From Gambelia wislizenii (Eukaryota > Chordata > Lepidosauria > Squamata > Crotaphytidae): a stretch of DNA of 64,000 bases. The notes under the pieces are model-generated. The model saw only the letters and a program-made list of their open reading frames with translations, was not told the DNA's origin and did no database searches. Of this stretch, positions 43,586 to 53,020 are shown piece by piece (positions within the stretch are counted from its first letter, which is position 1; each line of letters opens with the position of its first letter). A program made the position numbers and the translations under genes. The stretch lies in assembly GCA_030847615.1 (NCBI GenBank), contig JAUMIR010000004.1, positions 70,649,001-70,713,000 of the forward strand, in the 5' to 3' direction.

Positions 43586-44350
43586 TGTTACACAAAGAGG
43601 TCTTGGAAATTCTAAGAAAATTGAGTTTCTAATATGTTAGGGAAATTAGCAGCAACTCGACCTTAGCAATGCAAAAAGGGACAACAGATAGAGGGATATT
43701 TACACCTTTGTATACCCTAACTAACTCTGAACAGACGCAAACCAACACACAATGAAAAATTAACAATGATACTTTATTAAAGACATAAAATAATAACAAC
43801 AAGCCCACACACATTCATACAAGAAACATTCACATGAGACCACTAGGAATGGAAGGTTAGAGAGGTGGCCAGAGGGATAGATAGAAAGATTTCTGGGGTG
43901 ATACAACACCTGTCTTGTAGTCCTGAAGTTGTTGAACAATCTGGCAGTGTGGATGGATGAGTCTGGAGTGGCTAACACAGAGTTTCCCCTGGAAATGGAA
44001 TCTGTGCGCAATGAGGCATGGTTTTCAGGCAGTATTTATACCAAAAATATGCCCTGGAGAGGGAATGCTTCATGGATTGAAACAATAGTCTGTAAAGATT
44101 GCACAATGAGTTCCAGGAAGACTCCTGGTCTTGACAATGTCGGAAGATGCTAATGTGTTGCAAACTGCCCTTAATGTCTGATGATTGGATTCATAAAGCT
44201 TGATCTGCCTCTTTTGATGGCTAGATGATCAGGGAAGGGAAGTTTGAAACTTTCAAACAATGGAATACTCCATCTATCTAATGTCTGCCACTTGGGTGTG
44301 TGGTAGAGACAATGTCCTTTTGACCTTGAATTTCCTCATAGTTTGGAATT
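43586..44350 (-). mobile_element. LTR-like segment, minus orientation, right end unclear
   Basis: It begins TGTTAC like the LTR at 52107-52986 and follows the same order: 'GGACAACAGAT', 'ACACCTTTGTATACC', a TTTATT word (inverted AATAAA, 43772-43778), 'AATAATAACAAC', 'ACACATTCATAC', 'GATAGATAGAAAG', 'CACCTGTCTTGTAG', and an inverted TATA box ('AGTATTTATACC', 44031-44042). The expected GTAACA end is not found; a SINE starts at 44365, and the LTR is probably truncated or diverged there. No retroviral coding region adjoins it. Confidence 0.6.
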
Positions 44351-44364
44351 TGTCAGTAGTCCTT

Positions 44365-44560
44365 CCTTTCGTAGGTCAGTAAAATGAGTACCCGGCTTGT
44401 GGGGACAATTAGCTAACACACATTGGAAACTGCTTAATGCAGTGTAGATGTGTAAACTGGTATTGCTTAAAACAATTTGTAAGCTGCTCTGATAGCCTTG
44501 TGGCTGAAGAGTGGGATATAAAGAAAGAAAGAAAGAAAGAAACAAATAAATACATTTGAG
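44365..44560 (+). mobile_element. tRNA-derived SINE, 3' half with (AAAG)n tail
   Basis: 'TTCGTAGGTCAGTAAAATGA', 'GTACCCGGCTTGTGGGGACA' and 'TTGTAAGCTGCTCTGATAGC' match the SINE at 32043-32335 in the opposite orientation. The tail is GATATAAAGAAAGAAAG, then AAAT units. The promoter part is missing. Confidence 0.8.
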
Positions 44561-45068
44561 CGATGCATGGCTTTCAGCACGTCTCTTGGGCTCCTTACAG
44601 CAAGTCCCTGATCTTTCGCTGTTCTTTCCCATGGAAGACCACATTAATAAGCCAAATTATTAATAAGCCAATTTTGGGGCTTCTGGAGGTGGGCTCGTTA
44701 GGGGCGCTAACAACGGCCAACCTCTTGCTCATAGATCTTTTCTGCACCTTTTCACCTCTATGAAGGTTCTGAAGATAAAAAAAAAAATTCTAGCAGAAAG
44801 AAGGAAAGATATATTATTCCAATATCCTTAAGGCAACTGTTCTTGAACAAAGGAACTTCAAAGGGAGAGTGTCCAAGCAATCCTAAAGTGGTGGTGGTGG
44901 GGATTTATTTAGTCATGGAAAATTCCCATTTCCCAAACCCTGCTGGCTTGTTGTGATAAGGGGGAGGGGGTAACTTTCTTCCATTTTCACCCTGGCCATT
45001 CTATTTTTTATCCTCCCCAGTTGTAAGAAATGGAGGGGAAATGTGCACTCCTGATTCAGATGTAAACT
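44561..45068. other. Unassigned sequence
   Basis: No gene supported. An A-run lies at 44779-44790 and a GGTGGTGGTGGGG run at 44890-44902. Confidence 0.4.
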
Positions 45069-45069
45069 A

Positions 45070-45185
45070 GGAGCAGAGCCTGGGAAAGTTGCTTTCTTTT
45101 AGACTAAAACTCCCAAAATCTCACTCATCATGCTGGCTTGGGAATTCTGATAGTCCAAAAATAACTTTTCCAAGCTCTGGTTAAG
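45070..45185. mobile_element. 'ttttccaagctctg' hAT-like MITE
   Basis: 'GAGCCTGGGAAAGTTGCTTT' and the inverted 'AATAACTTTTCCAAGCTCTG' are the outer arms, with 'ACTAAAACTCCCAAAATCTC' inside. Confidence 0.75.
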
Positions 45186-45690
45186 AGCCCAGTCCAGGGC
45201 TATGCTATGGGAACAAAGGGCCTGGAATTCTGTCTGATTCACACCACTAATTTAGACCGTACCACTCAGAGTGGGGAAATGCCAGTAGCCTCCTATAACC
45301 ATAGAACGTTTAGTAGGTATACCGGGGCCTCCAGCATGGACATGTCATGCCACCAGTGGAGTGCTTTTCTGCCAGTGGAAGATTCTTCTGCCTGGTTGAT
45401 TATAAATGAAAACACTTCTAGTGGGTGGTTAGGGTTGCTGTTCCTAAAATGAAACTACTTAATTACAATTGATCAAGAGGTTCTGTCACAAGGGAGTTGT
45501 GGCAATTGGTCTGTATCATATGCTACGTGTTAAATTAATTTAGGAATGCCAGGATAACTCAGTTGTTATCTCCAACAAACATTGTTTTGTAATTGGGCTA
45601 TATTAGCCTTTAACATAATTGTCACTATATGTAGTTTCCACAGTTTGTTTCTCTCAAACTTAACAAACTTAACTGTTAACATTTCTCTCC
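45186..45690. other. Unassigned sequence
   Basis: No gene supported. Confidence 0.4.
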
Positions 45691-45710
45691 AATTTCTACC
45701 ACATGTCCCT

Positions 45711-45742
45711 CCCACCCCCCCCCCCTCTCTCTCTCTCTCTCT
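45711..45742. repeat. Poly(C) followed by (CT)n
   Basis: 'CCCCCCCCCCCC' then TCTCTCTCTCTCTCTCTCT. Confidence 0.93.
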
Positions 45743-45779
45743 GGGCCCTCTGAATGGTGAAAATACCCCTCATGGAAAT

Positions 45780-46205
45780 TGCTGGGAATCCTACCAGTCT
45801 AAATGGGATCCAGCACCAATCCACACTATTCGGAAGGAGGGGGGGGCAAAACAGCAAAAACAACAGGATAAAAGCCTTCGCAGATTCCCCCATACTTTCC
45901 CACAAACTGCAAGGTGGTGCATGTTTTTGATTGTTTGGATTATAGGACAATAAAAAACTTGAAGAGAAGCACAAAGCTGATTGGCCTGTTGGGGCAGGAC
46001 TTGCTAGGAGGGCATGTGCCATGTTGGATTTTCGCCTTAGCAATTGCTTGCTAAGGTGATAAAAAGGATCAATATTTTCTGTTTTGCTTTGGAGAATCGC
46101 TCTATTGCACCAGTGCACCTTGGGACCACTTTTTAAAAAAAACAAAACCTGGCAGCAGTGAAGAACTAACATGAGTAAATCACTTGCAGCCGCCATCAGG
46201 AATGC
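45780..46205. repeat. Unnamed repeat 'Y', copy 3
   Basis: Blocks in the same order as at 3680 and 34990: 'CAGTCTAAATGGGATCCAGC', G-run at 45838-45846, 'GCCATGTTGGATTTTCGCC', 'TTGCTAAGGTGATAAAA', 'GAGTAAATCACTTGCAGCCG'. A 166-codon minus-strand frame spans it without a recognisable domain. Confidence 0.6.
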
Positions 46206-46318
46206 GAGGCTTATGGGGCTTCTGAGGCCAGAAAAACTGTTTGGACATGTCTTTGCTGCTGCAAGATGCCAACAGTATGAGGTATTTGGGATTTTCCCCC
46301 CTCATGTAGATGCCCCCC

Positions 46319-46342
46319 CTCTGTGTGTGTGTGTGTGTGTGT
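46319..46342. repeat. Short (GT)n repeat
   Basis: About ten GT units with one preceding CT. Confidence 0.9.
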
Positions 46343-47604
46343 ACGTACTACCGCTCTCATGCAAAATGTACACACACCAGCACCTTACAGAACAATTCCT
46401 GCTTCTGATGAAGTGAACTCTATTCCACAGTAACATGTGCCATAAATGCATTTGTTAATCTTAAATTTTTTTACTGCAACAGATTAACCTGGTTTATCCT
46501 TCTGGAGTTTAGTCAACTACAATCATTTTTATATTTATAATAATTCCTCCATAGAATTATTCTAGAAAAGATGTTGCACTGGAACACCTGACTTTCTGGT
46601 AGGCATTGTGTCAAAACATTATTAACAGGAGTGCAGTAAAGGCATGCACAGAAATATGATTGTATTGTTGATCTAAATTCAAATGTGATTTCAATGCATA
46701 TATGGCAGTTAGGATTGCCAGACTGAAAACTAGAGAGGACTTCTGTACAGGAACACTCTTCACTTTTCACTCTGACAACCATAATGACAATACATCATAA
46801 TGAGCAGAATAATTATCCTCCTTTGTTCTTACTTTTAATGTCAGTGGGGAGCTAACTTCCAGGGTATCAAGGCTTCACTGATTTTTTATTTTGTGAGTCA
46901 TGCTGCTCTCATGCAAAATGTATTATTTAGTCAATATTTATACAGTATCGTTCATACATGTGGCAGTCTACTCAGTCTCATAAGTAGGAGAAAAGACTGG
47001 TTTCTGTCCCAAGGAGAACAGCATATTTATTTCAACAATGAGGGAAAGGAAGTTTGCAAATAAATAAGGTTAGCATGCCAGTAAAGAGTTGAACAATCAA
47101 ATATTATCAATTGACAGGGATGACGCTACCATTTAGATACAGTAGAAATGCTGGACAATACCTTACCATTGACAGGCAGTGAGGGCAGCAAGATGTTGGA
47201 AGACTGAGCTATATGGGCCATACATGGCCTCCACAAGAGGGGGCTGCCAGGGCGCTAGCCTGGTGGCCTGAAGGCCCAGGATTGGGAGGGGGCCCAGTGT
47301 GATGTTATTGTAAGTTTTTATTATGTAAATCCGGTTTGGTGTGTTTTTTTAAAAAATAAATATTACTTCGGTGTCATCATTTAAACTGACTTATTTTAAT
47401 TTTTATCCTAAATCCTGTAGAGCATCTTGCTGCCCTTAACCTTAGCAGTAGGTAGGCGTCCCACCAAAATCCTGGCCTGGGGGCCTGCTTCAGGATGTGG
47501 GGGCCATGGAGCCATATTATATGTAGTGTACACCTTAAGACAGTCTGATGTTCCCACAAGGACAGTACCTATGCTGGCTGAGGTATGCAGCCATGTGAAA
47601 AAGA
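46343..47604. other. Unassigned sequence
   Basis: No gene supported. 47225-47300 is a short G-rich patch with 'AGGGGGCTGCCAGGGCGC'. Confidence 0.4.
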
Positions 47605-47605
47605 G

Positions 47606-47700
47606 AACAGGGTTCTTGCACTTTTAATACTTGTGTAAAAGAGCTACACCTGCTGGAATTCCATCTTCTATACAAGTATTAAAGGTGCATGAGCCCTGTT
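47606..47700. mobile_element. 95-bp palindromic MITE
   Basis: AACAGGGTTCTTGCACTTTT with 'AATACTTGT' returns inverted as 'ACAAGTATTAAAGGTGCATG' and 'AGCCCTGTT'. The loop is about 37 bp. The arms are about 29 bp with 4 mismatches by eye. Confidence 0.8.
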
Positions 47701-47924
47701 ATTATTTTCTTGTCACATTAATTGTGTAGTAGAGAACTGTGGAGAGACAAGATAGTCATTGTTTTGGGAATAGTACTGCCTGTTGGTATAGTAGCTTCTG
47801 TGCCCCTCTTGTGCCTGTTCACTTAGTATGTATGTTAATAGAAATTTACAGACTAGAATATTACAAAGACACTGTGAGTCTTCAGTAGTTTTTCCTTAGA
47901 GATGCTTGAGGCCTTTTTATGTTA

Positions 47925-48132
47925 CACAGTTATAATGCTATGATTCCACTTTAATCACCATGGTTTCATCGTATGGAATCAAGGGCTTTGCAATTTGGAG
48001 TGCATTTCAAATTCTTTGTCAGAGGGCTCTTGTGTCTCACCAAATTAAATATCCTGGGAATTCCATAGGATGCAGGCATGGCAACCAAAGTGGAATCATA
48101 GTGCTATATGTAGTGCTATATGTGAAAGGGCC
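47925..48132. mobile_element. Palindromic MITE ('GGAATC' family)
   Basis: 'ATGCTATGATTCCACTTTAA' and the inverted 'AACCAAAGTGGAATCATAGT' are the outer arms; the end reads 'ATATGTGAAAGGGCCC'. A short duplication of 'GTGCTATATGT' at 48111-48132 lies next to the right arm. Confidence 0.78.
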
Positions 48133-48373
48133 CTCAATCTCTAAAGCTTCTGTGCATTTTTCACTAGTTCTGTCCCTTGAAGGTACATATCTTCCCCAAT
48201 ATAGTTGGTTAGAAAGTAATATTGGTAGGTAATGATATCACTTTTCAATGTACAAAACACTTCCTATTCTCATCTCATTTCTCTGCTATAAGTGTGTCAT
48301 ATGGACTTTTCAAGCTTCATGACTTGTCACTGAATAATTGAGCTTTGTCAGCTAAAAAGCAGGCATTCCTCCT

Positions 48374-48374
<1 letters not shown>

Positions 48375-48413
<39 letters not shown>
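48375..48413. repeat. (TA)n microsatellite
   Basis: About 19 TA units. It produces the alternating Tyr/Ile run in an overlapping frame, which is not a gene. Confidence 0.97.
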
Positions 48414-48416
<3 letters not shown>

Positions 48417-48649
48417 TAATCCAAGCAGGTTTTCTGCCTGTAACAATTCACAGCATAATTCAAATTGGATTCAGATTTGTGATGGTAAAATCTGTCCATT
48501 ATACTGCTGTACTCTGGTAATTGAACATAGTGATTCAGTAGATCAAGTTTGTCTTTTGTCACGTTAAACAAGAGCATCATTATTGTCTAACTGCTAGGTT
48601 CAGTACGTGCTACATTTCTATGATGGGTTAATTATTAGTTGGGAGAAGA

Positions 48650-48812
48650 ACTGTATCTCAGTGGCAGAGAAGATGCTTTGTTTTCTGAAAGTCCTGTGTT
48701 TAGCTCCCAGGTGGAAGACAGAGAGACCCAGGTTTGAAATTCTGGCCAACTGCTGCCAATCAGTTTAGAAAATCCTGACACATTAGCACCAGTGTTCCAA
48801 CTCGATACAAGG
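48650..48812 (+). mobile_element. tRNA-derived SINE of a third type
   Basis: 'TATCTCAGTGGCAGAGAAGA' (A box), 'TTTAGCTCCCAGG' (diverged B box), 'AGAGACCCAGGTTTGAAAT', 'GCCAACTGCTGCCAATCAG' and 'CTCGATACAAGGC' follow the common squamate SINE consensus ('ctcagtggtagag ... actcagtataaggcag'). It is clearly different from Sauria SINE. It abuts the MITE beginning at 48813. Confidence 0.75.
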
Positions 48813-49068
48813 CATATCTTCCAACTGTCCCAGTTCGGCAGGGACAGTCCCAGTTAATCCCCTGTCATGTCACTTTTTCAGCTGCTTTAAAAATGTCCCT
48901 GTTTCTCTCTTCTCCTCCCACTCCCCCCACCTTCGTTCTCAGCTTACATCAATTGATGGAAACAGAATTCAAGGCAGCTTTCATTCAGTTAACTCAGCAG
49001 TGGGGAGAGGAAAAGAGTGAGTGGAATCTTGCCCTTCACAGTAGGATCTGGCAAAAGCAAACTCTGGG
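48813..49068 (+). mobile_element. MITE family 'A', 5' part (interrupted)
   Basis: It starts 'CATATCTTCCAACTGTCCCA' and continues 'CAGCTGCTTTAAAAATGTCC' and 'GTTAACTCAGCAGTGGGGAG' up to 'GGCAAAAGCAAACTCTGGG'. It lines up with the uninterrupted copy at 58493-58863 until 49068, then is cut. Confidence 0.82.
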
Positions 49069-49983
49069 GGTTCTTTTACACAGCAGTTTTTATCCCGGGG
49101 AGAAGCAAGATATCTTCATCCTGAGTTTATCTCTTATTGTTTACACGATTTGTCATGGGTAGCATAAGTCTCAGGGTTTTGGATTTGTTGTTCTGAGTAC
49201 CTCCATCCCGATATAGGGGTACACAGCAGAGCAGTATTTTGATTGGTTGGACTTTGGAGGGGACGGCCTTACAAGGGAAGCCTGGCTATTCTGGATCTGC
49301 CATTTTGGAATGGTCAGTCTCGGAGAACCACCCCCCACCCCTGCTGGCCACAGCTACCCTCGCCTCTAAAGAGAACCCCCATCCCCTGCCCCCACTTCTT
49401 TTCCTTCCAATAGAAAGCAATACTTGAAGTTCTGTCTGTCCCCCGCACTTCTCCCCCCACTTCTTTTCCTTCCAATAGAAAGCAATGCTTTAAGTTCTGT
49501 CTGTCCCCCCACTCCTCCCCTCACTTCTTTTCCTTCCAATAGAAAGCAATGTTCTAAGTGTTTTCTGTCCCACCCCACTCTCCCCCCCCACCTCTTTTCC
49601 TTCCAATAGAAAGCAATGCTTTAAGTGAGGCTGAGCCACAGCCTGGAGGAGGAGGGAGGGAGGGGCTGGTGGTTCTCAGCTGGCTGCAGCTTCTGCCAGC
49701 TGGGCATCAAGAATTGCAAGACTTCCCTTGCAAGCCCACTCCCTCCAAAGTCTGACCAATCAATATTCAGCCTATGTCCTGGGATGGTTACTGATTGTTC
49801 AGACAACCAATAGCATGAGTTGTCTTGGACTTTCCTAAAAAGGTCCTGAAAAATAGAGGAGTGGAAAGTCATGGGTTAACTGGGCTTTTTGTACCCCTTC
49901 CTTCTGAATAGCTCGTGATGTGTGTGAACCACTAGGGATCCTCACAAATTTTTCTCGGGCTTTTTTTTGTCATGTAAACGTTC
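49069..49983. mobile_element. 0.9 kb foldback element inside MITE 'A'
   Basis: The arms are inverted over several hundred bases: 'GATTGGTTGGACTTTGGAGG' near 49235 pairs with 'CCTCCAAAGTCTGACCAATC' near 49743. The tips 'GGTTCTTTTACACAGCAG' and, inverted, 'GGAACGTTTACATGACA' are more diverged. A CTCTGGGG / CCCTGGGA pair at the junctions may be an 8-bp duplication. The middle is a C-rich tandem array. No transposase. Superfamily unknown. Confidence 0.75.
49384..49626. repeat. Tandem array, four units of about 65 bp
   Basis: 'TTCCTTCCAATAGAAAGCAA' starts at 49401, 49466, 49530 and 49597 (spacing 65, 64, 67). Each unit also has a 'TAAGTTCTGTCTGTCCCCC' type segment and a C-run. The open frames across it (both strands) simply repeat and are not genes. 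Confidence 0.92.
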
Positions 49984-50100
49984 CCTGGGAGTCTTGCCTA
50001 TGTGTGTTCTTCCTCATCAACAACTTTTGCTATCTTGACCATACTCTGGTTGCTTGGAGACACTTGTCCCAGTTTTCATCTGTGAAATGTTAAGAGGATC
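49984..50100 (+). mobile_element. MITE family 'A', 3' part
   Basis: 'CATCAACAACTTTTGCTATC', 'TTGACCATACTCTGGTTGCT' and 'CATCTGTGAAATGTTAAGAG' finish the element begun at 48813. Confidence 0.82.
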
Positions 50101-50739
50101 TGTACAAGGCAGTATTCTATATTTAATGTACATTTGGCTTACTGAGGCTAATGGTGTTAATATGCATTTCCCTAACCTGACATAAAGTCATAGACATTTT
50201 TTCTACATTTACTTCCTATGCCACAAGGTTCAGAACAAAACATGGTTCAGAAGGAAGTCTCATCAGACTTGTTCAGGAGAACTTGTTACATTCCCTTACC
50301 CACCTTGATAATATTTCATGCATTTCCACTAATCAGACCCCAAGAGTGAGCATAACAAGCATTTAAAATAAGCGTGCAACATATTATTTTTTTTACTACC
50401 TAGATATTTTCTCTCTCTGTTACTTCATCCTGAATATACTTTTGCTATATTGTTTGTTTTCCAAAGTGTCAGAAATCAAGCTTCTGCTTCAGCATGGGAT
50501 CCCTATTCTCTAATCCTAGCTGGAAAAAAGGCTGCCTGTAGCAATTCACTGGGGAGAGAAATGCAGTATGCGCATATTCAGAGACTCCTTTTCCTTACCA
50601 TTTTGTGTATTTTGTCTCTCGGCACCAAAACCAAGCCTTAATATGTTCTGGGCCACAGGAGCTCAAATATTTCTCAGTTTATGGGAGAAGGAAGTGAATG
50701 TGCTGTTGGGAGAAAATGTGCAGTGGAAAAATGGGGTAG
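50101..50739. other. Unassigned sequence
   Basis: No gene supported. Confidence 0.4.
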
Positions 50740-50752
50740 GATAGGCACATGA

Positions 50753-51041
50753 GAGCCAGTGTGGTGTAGTGGTTTGAGTGTTGGACTATGACTCTGGAGC
50801 CCAAGGTTTGAATCCCCTCTCAGCCATGGAAATACACTGGGTGACCTTGGGAAAGTCACACTTTCTCAGCCTCAGAGGAAGATGATAGCAAATCCCCTCT
50901 GAACAAATCTTGCCAAGAAAACTGTGTGATAGGTTTGGCTTGGGTCACCATAAGTCAGAAATGACTTGAAGGCACACAACAACAACAAACCCAATTTGTG
51001 AGAAGCCTAACAGAACCCCCAAAGGCAATAAAATGAGATGA
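50753..51041 (+). mobile_element. Sauria SINE with 50-bp 3' extension, 13-bp TSD
   Basis: The SINE (50753-50991) has 'GTGGTGTAGTGGTTTGAGTG' (A box), 'GGTTTGAATCCCC' (B box), 'GTGACCTTGGGAAAGTCAC', and the tail 'GACTTGAAGGCACACAACAA' with CAACAAA. The duplication GATAGGCACATGA lies at 50740-50752 but recurs only at 51042-51054. The inserted unit therefore includes 'CCCAATTTGTGAGAAGCC' to 'GGCAATAAAATGAGATGA', not part of the SINE consensus. This is the structure expected of 3' transduction. Confidence 0.88.
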
Positions 51042-51054
51042 GATAGGCACATGA

Positions 51055-51312
51055 TATTTTGTAGAGAGACAACTGGAATAATGATTTTCAACACCCTGAG
51101 CATGCAAAAACTCTTGTAGACACTAAAAGCCTTCAGGGACTATCATGAACCTAGAAAAGTTTGAGAGGTACCAATTTTGGTAGCACAAGTGTGATGAGCC
51201 TGCAGGAATAGACAGATAGATAACTTTGCTGCTGAACTAAGACGGATTCAAAAGTGAATCATTCCTGTATGATAAGAACTATTTACTGTGAAGAAACTGC
51301 TACTGATACAGA
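51055..51312. other. Unassigned sequence
   Basis: No gene supported. Confidence 0.4.
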
Positions 51313-51598
51313 GGACTTTTTCAAATGGTTGAAAAACCCACAAGGAGGTCAGGAGAAGAATGGGGCTGTCGTGCCTACAGAGCCCCATTTCAGACAGCCC
51401 CGTCCTCCTCCGTCCTCCTCCCAACCTTCCCCCATGCTGCTCACACCGCTTTATACTGACAAAGGTTTTCTGTCAATAAAAAGTGGTGCCAGTAGCATGG
51501 GGAAAGGTCGGGAGGAAGTCAGGAGGAGGATGGAGGAGGACTGCCCTGTTCTTCTCCCGACCTCCTCGTGGGTTTTTTCAACCGTTTGAAAAAAGTCC
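51313..51598. mobile_element. 286-bp palindromic MITE
   Basis: The left arm GGACTTTTTCAAATGGTTGA pairs with the right arm's inverted GGACTTTTTTCAAACGGTTG. Pairing continues through 'CCCACAAGGAGGTCAGGAGA' and the inner 'CCCCCATGCTGCTCACACCG' and its partner, down to a small loop near 51465. AGA directly outside both ends may be a 3-bp duplication. Nonautonomous; the frames in it are palindrome by-products. Confidence 0.85.
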
Positions 51599-51735
51599 AG
51601 AGTGTAAGCAAAAATCTCTCCCTCTCCCCATCCCTCCCCTCCCTCCCTCCCTTCCAGTGTGGGCTGTTCAACAGAGCATCTGCTTATCCCCCAACCCTCA
51701 AGAACAGAACAGAAATAAATACTTTCCTGTACCAC
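51599..51735. other. C-rich unassigned spacer
   Basis: A CCCTCCCTCCC tract at 51619-51652; no gene. Confidence 0.5.
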
Positions 51736-51825
51736 CTGCCTAAATACCTTAAAGGCATCAGGTCATGTCTGATCTTGGAAATTGAGCAGGGTCAGCTCTG
51801 GTTAGAACTTGGACAGGAGACTGCC
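51736..51825 (+). mobile_element. 5S-headed SINE, first part
   Basis: 'AAATACCTTAAAGGCATCAG', 'GTCATGTCTGATCTTGG' and 'GAGCAGGGTCAGCTCTGG' follow 5S rRNA as in the copy at 40590. It is interrupted inside the 5S-derived head by 51826-51972. Confidence 0.88.
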
Positions 51826-51972
51826 TTTTTAATGTAAAAATTGTTTAATTTCTTGTGTTCATAAAAGAAAGGTATGCAGTGGAAATAGTATAAGTCAATA
51901 TTTGATGAAAAATTATGATGCATAGTGTGAAGTCTGTAATATTGTTATATAAAAAATAAAATTAAAAAAAGT
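51826..51972 (+). mobile_element. 5'-truncated LINE tail inserted in the SINE head
   Basis: A 147-bp A+T-rich segment ending 'ATAAAAAATAAAATTAAAAA' lies between two copies of ACTTGGACAGGAGAYTGCC (51807-51825 and 51973-51991). A 19-bp duplication with a poly(A)-like end is typical of L1-style target-primed reverse transcription. No coding part remains. Confidence 0.85.
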
Positions 51973-51991
51973 ACTTGGACAGGAGATTGCC

Positions 51992-52106
51992 AATGAGTAC
52001 CAGGTGCTGTAGGCTATATTTCAGAAGAAGGAATTGGCAAAACCACCTTACTCCTTGCCCAAGAAAACCCTATGACATTCAAGGGGTCGCCATAAGTCAA
52101 CAGGTG
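51992..52106 (+). mobile_element. 5S-headed SINE, second part
   Basis: 'CAATGAGTACCAGGTGCTGT' completes the 5S head (box C region), then 'CAGAAGAAGGAATTGGCAAA' and 'CGCCATAAGTCAACAGGTG' of the Sauria-type body. It is interrupted again at 52107. Confidence 0.88.
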
Positions 52107-52986
52107 TGTTACTGATCTTGAAGACCCTCAAAATATTGACATTAATTTGGGGAATTAATTTACTCAGCTTGGCTATGCAAGAGGGGGCAACAGATGGTGG
52201 GGTCTTTTGACCTTTGTATACTGGTAATCAGGAGGAGATGTTAAGCTAGAGAGTACAATATTTGATCTTTATTTGAGAAAAACAATAATAACAACATTTA
52301 CACACACACACATCCAGGCTTCAAGCATTCACACAAGGCTGGTGAATATGGTGGGAAATATTGGGATAGAGAGATAGAGAAGAAAGTTGTTTGTGGGAGA
52401 TATGACACATGTTCTATAGAGATGAGGTCACAGAAAAAACCAGCAGAGTGGGGGTCCCAATCAGGAACGGCTGCACAGACGGACATAGTGCCCATGGGAA
52501 GGGGGTCCATGAGCATTTGAGTTGAGTTTTGGAAGGGTTTTTATAGTCAATATTTGCCTTCTGGTAATGGAATTTAGAACAGAAGACAATGTCTCTTGGA
52601 GTTGTTTAAGAAGAGACAAAGGCACTCCTGATATCTTAATGACGTCTTAATGTGCAGATACTTTGCAACTGAATGGGGGAAAGCAGCTTCCTTTGTTTGG
52701 GTTAAGGAATGAGGGTCGTTTACAGGTTTGCGTCTTCCAGTGTTGGCTGATAGGATTAGCCAGTTGTATGTGCCTTCAGCTGCTTTACAAATTAGCATTT
52801 CTTTAGAATTTAGGTGGCCCCTCCTTAAGTGCATACCTGACTGAGTCTGAATGCTAGTCTTTGCAATTTGTTGGAATTTTCCAGTTTTAATGGCTGCATT
52901 GTGTGGAAGGCCACATTTGTCTTAATTACTAAATATTGCCAATTAAGAATATAGACGTGAGGCTGTGTGTGTCAGGGCAGGTAACA
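52107..52986 (-). mobile_element. Solo LTR, 880 bp
   Basis: The ends are TGTTAC...GTAACA, a perfect 6-bp inverted terminus. GGTG flanks both sides (52103-52106 and 52987-52990). Removing it restores 'AAGTCAACAGGTGACTT', exactly the SINE sequence at 40788-40805, so boundaries and duplication are certain. Read on the minus strand, a TATA box (ACTATAAAAACC, 52548-52537) precedes an AATAAA signal (52273-52268), which gives a U3 of about 440 bp, R of about 270 and U5 of about 160. No internal coding region or second LTR is present, so it formed by recombination between LTRs. A 4-bp duplication fits several ERV and Gypsy lineages; I do not choose. The segment at 43586 is related. Confidence 0.93.
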
Positions 52987-53020
52987 GGTGACTTAAAGGC
53001 ACACATACACACACTTTCCT
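52987..53020 (+). mobile_element. 5S-headed SINE, tail
   Basis: GGTGACTTAAAGGCACACAT and a CA-rich end finish the SINE begun at 51736. Confidence 0.88.

Noticed and set aside
45696..46196. 166-codon minus-strand frame
   Set aside because: Lies across repeat 'Y' and a (CT)n tract; its start region encodes only low-complexity residues.
48317..48580. Protein with a Tyr/Ile repeat
   Set aside because: Produced by the (TA)n microsatellite.
49384..49626. CRISPR-like array
   Set aside because: Units of 64-67 bp are repeated throughout with no unique spacers, and the host is a vertebrate.
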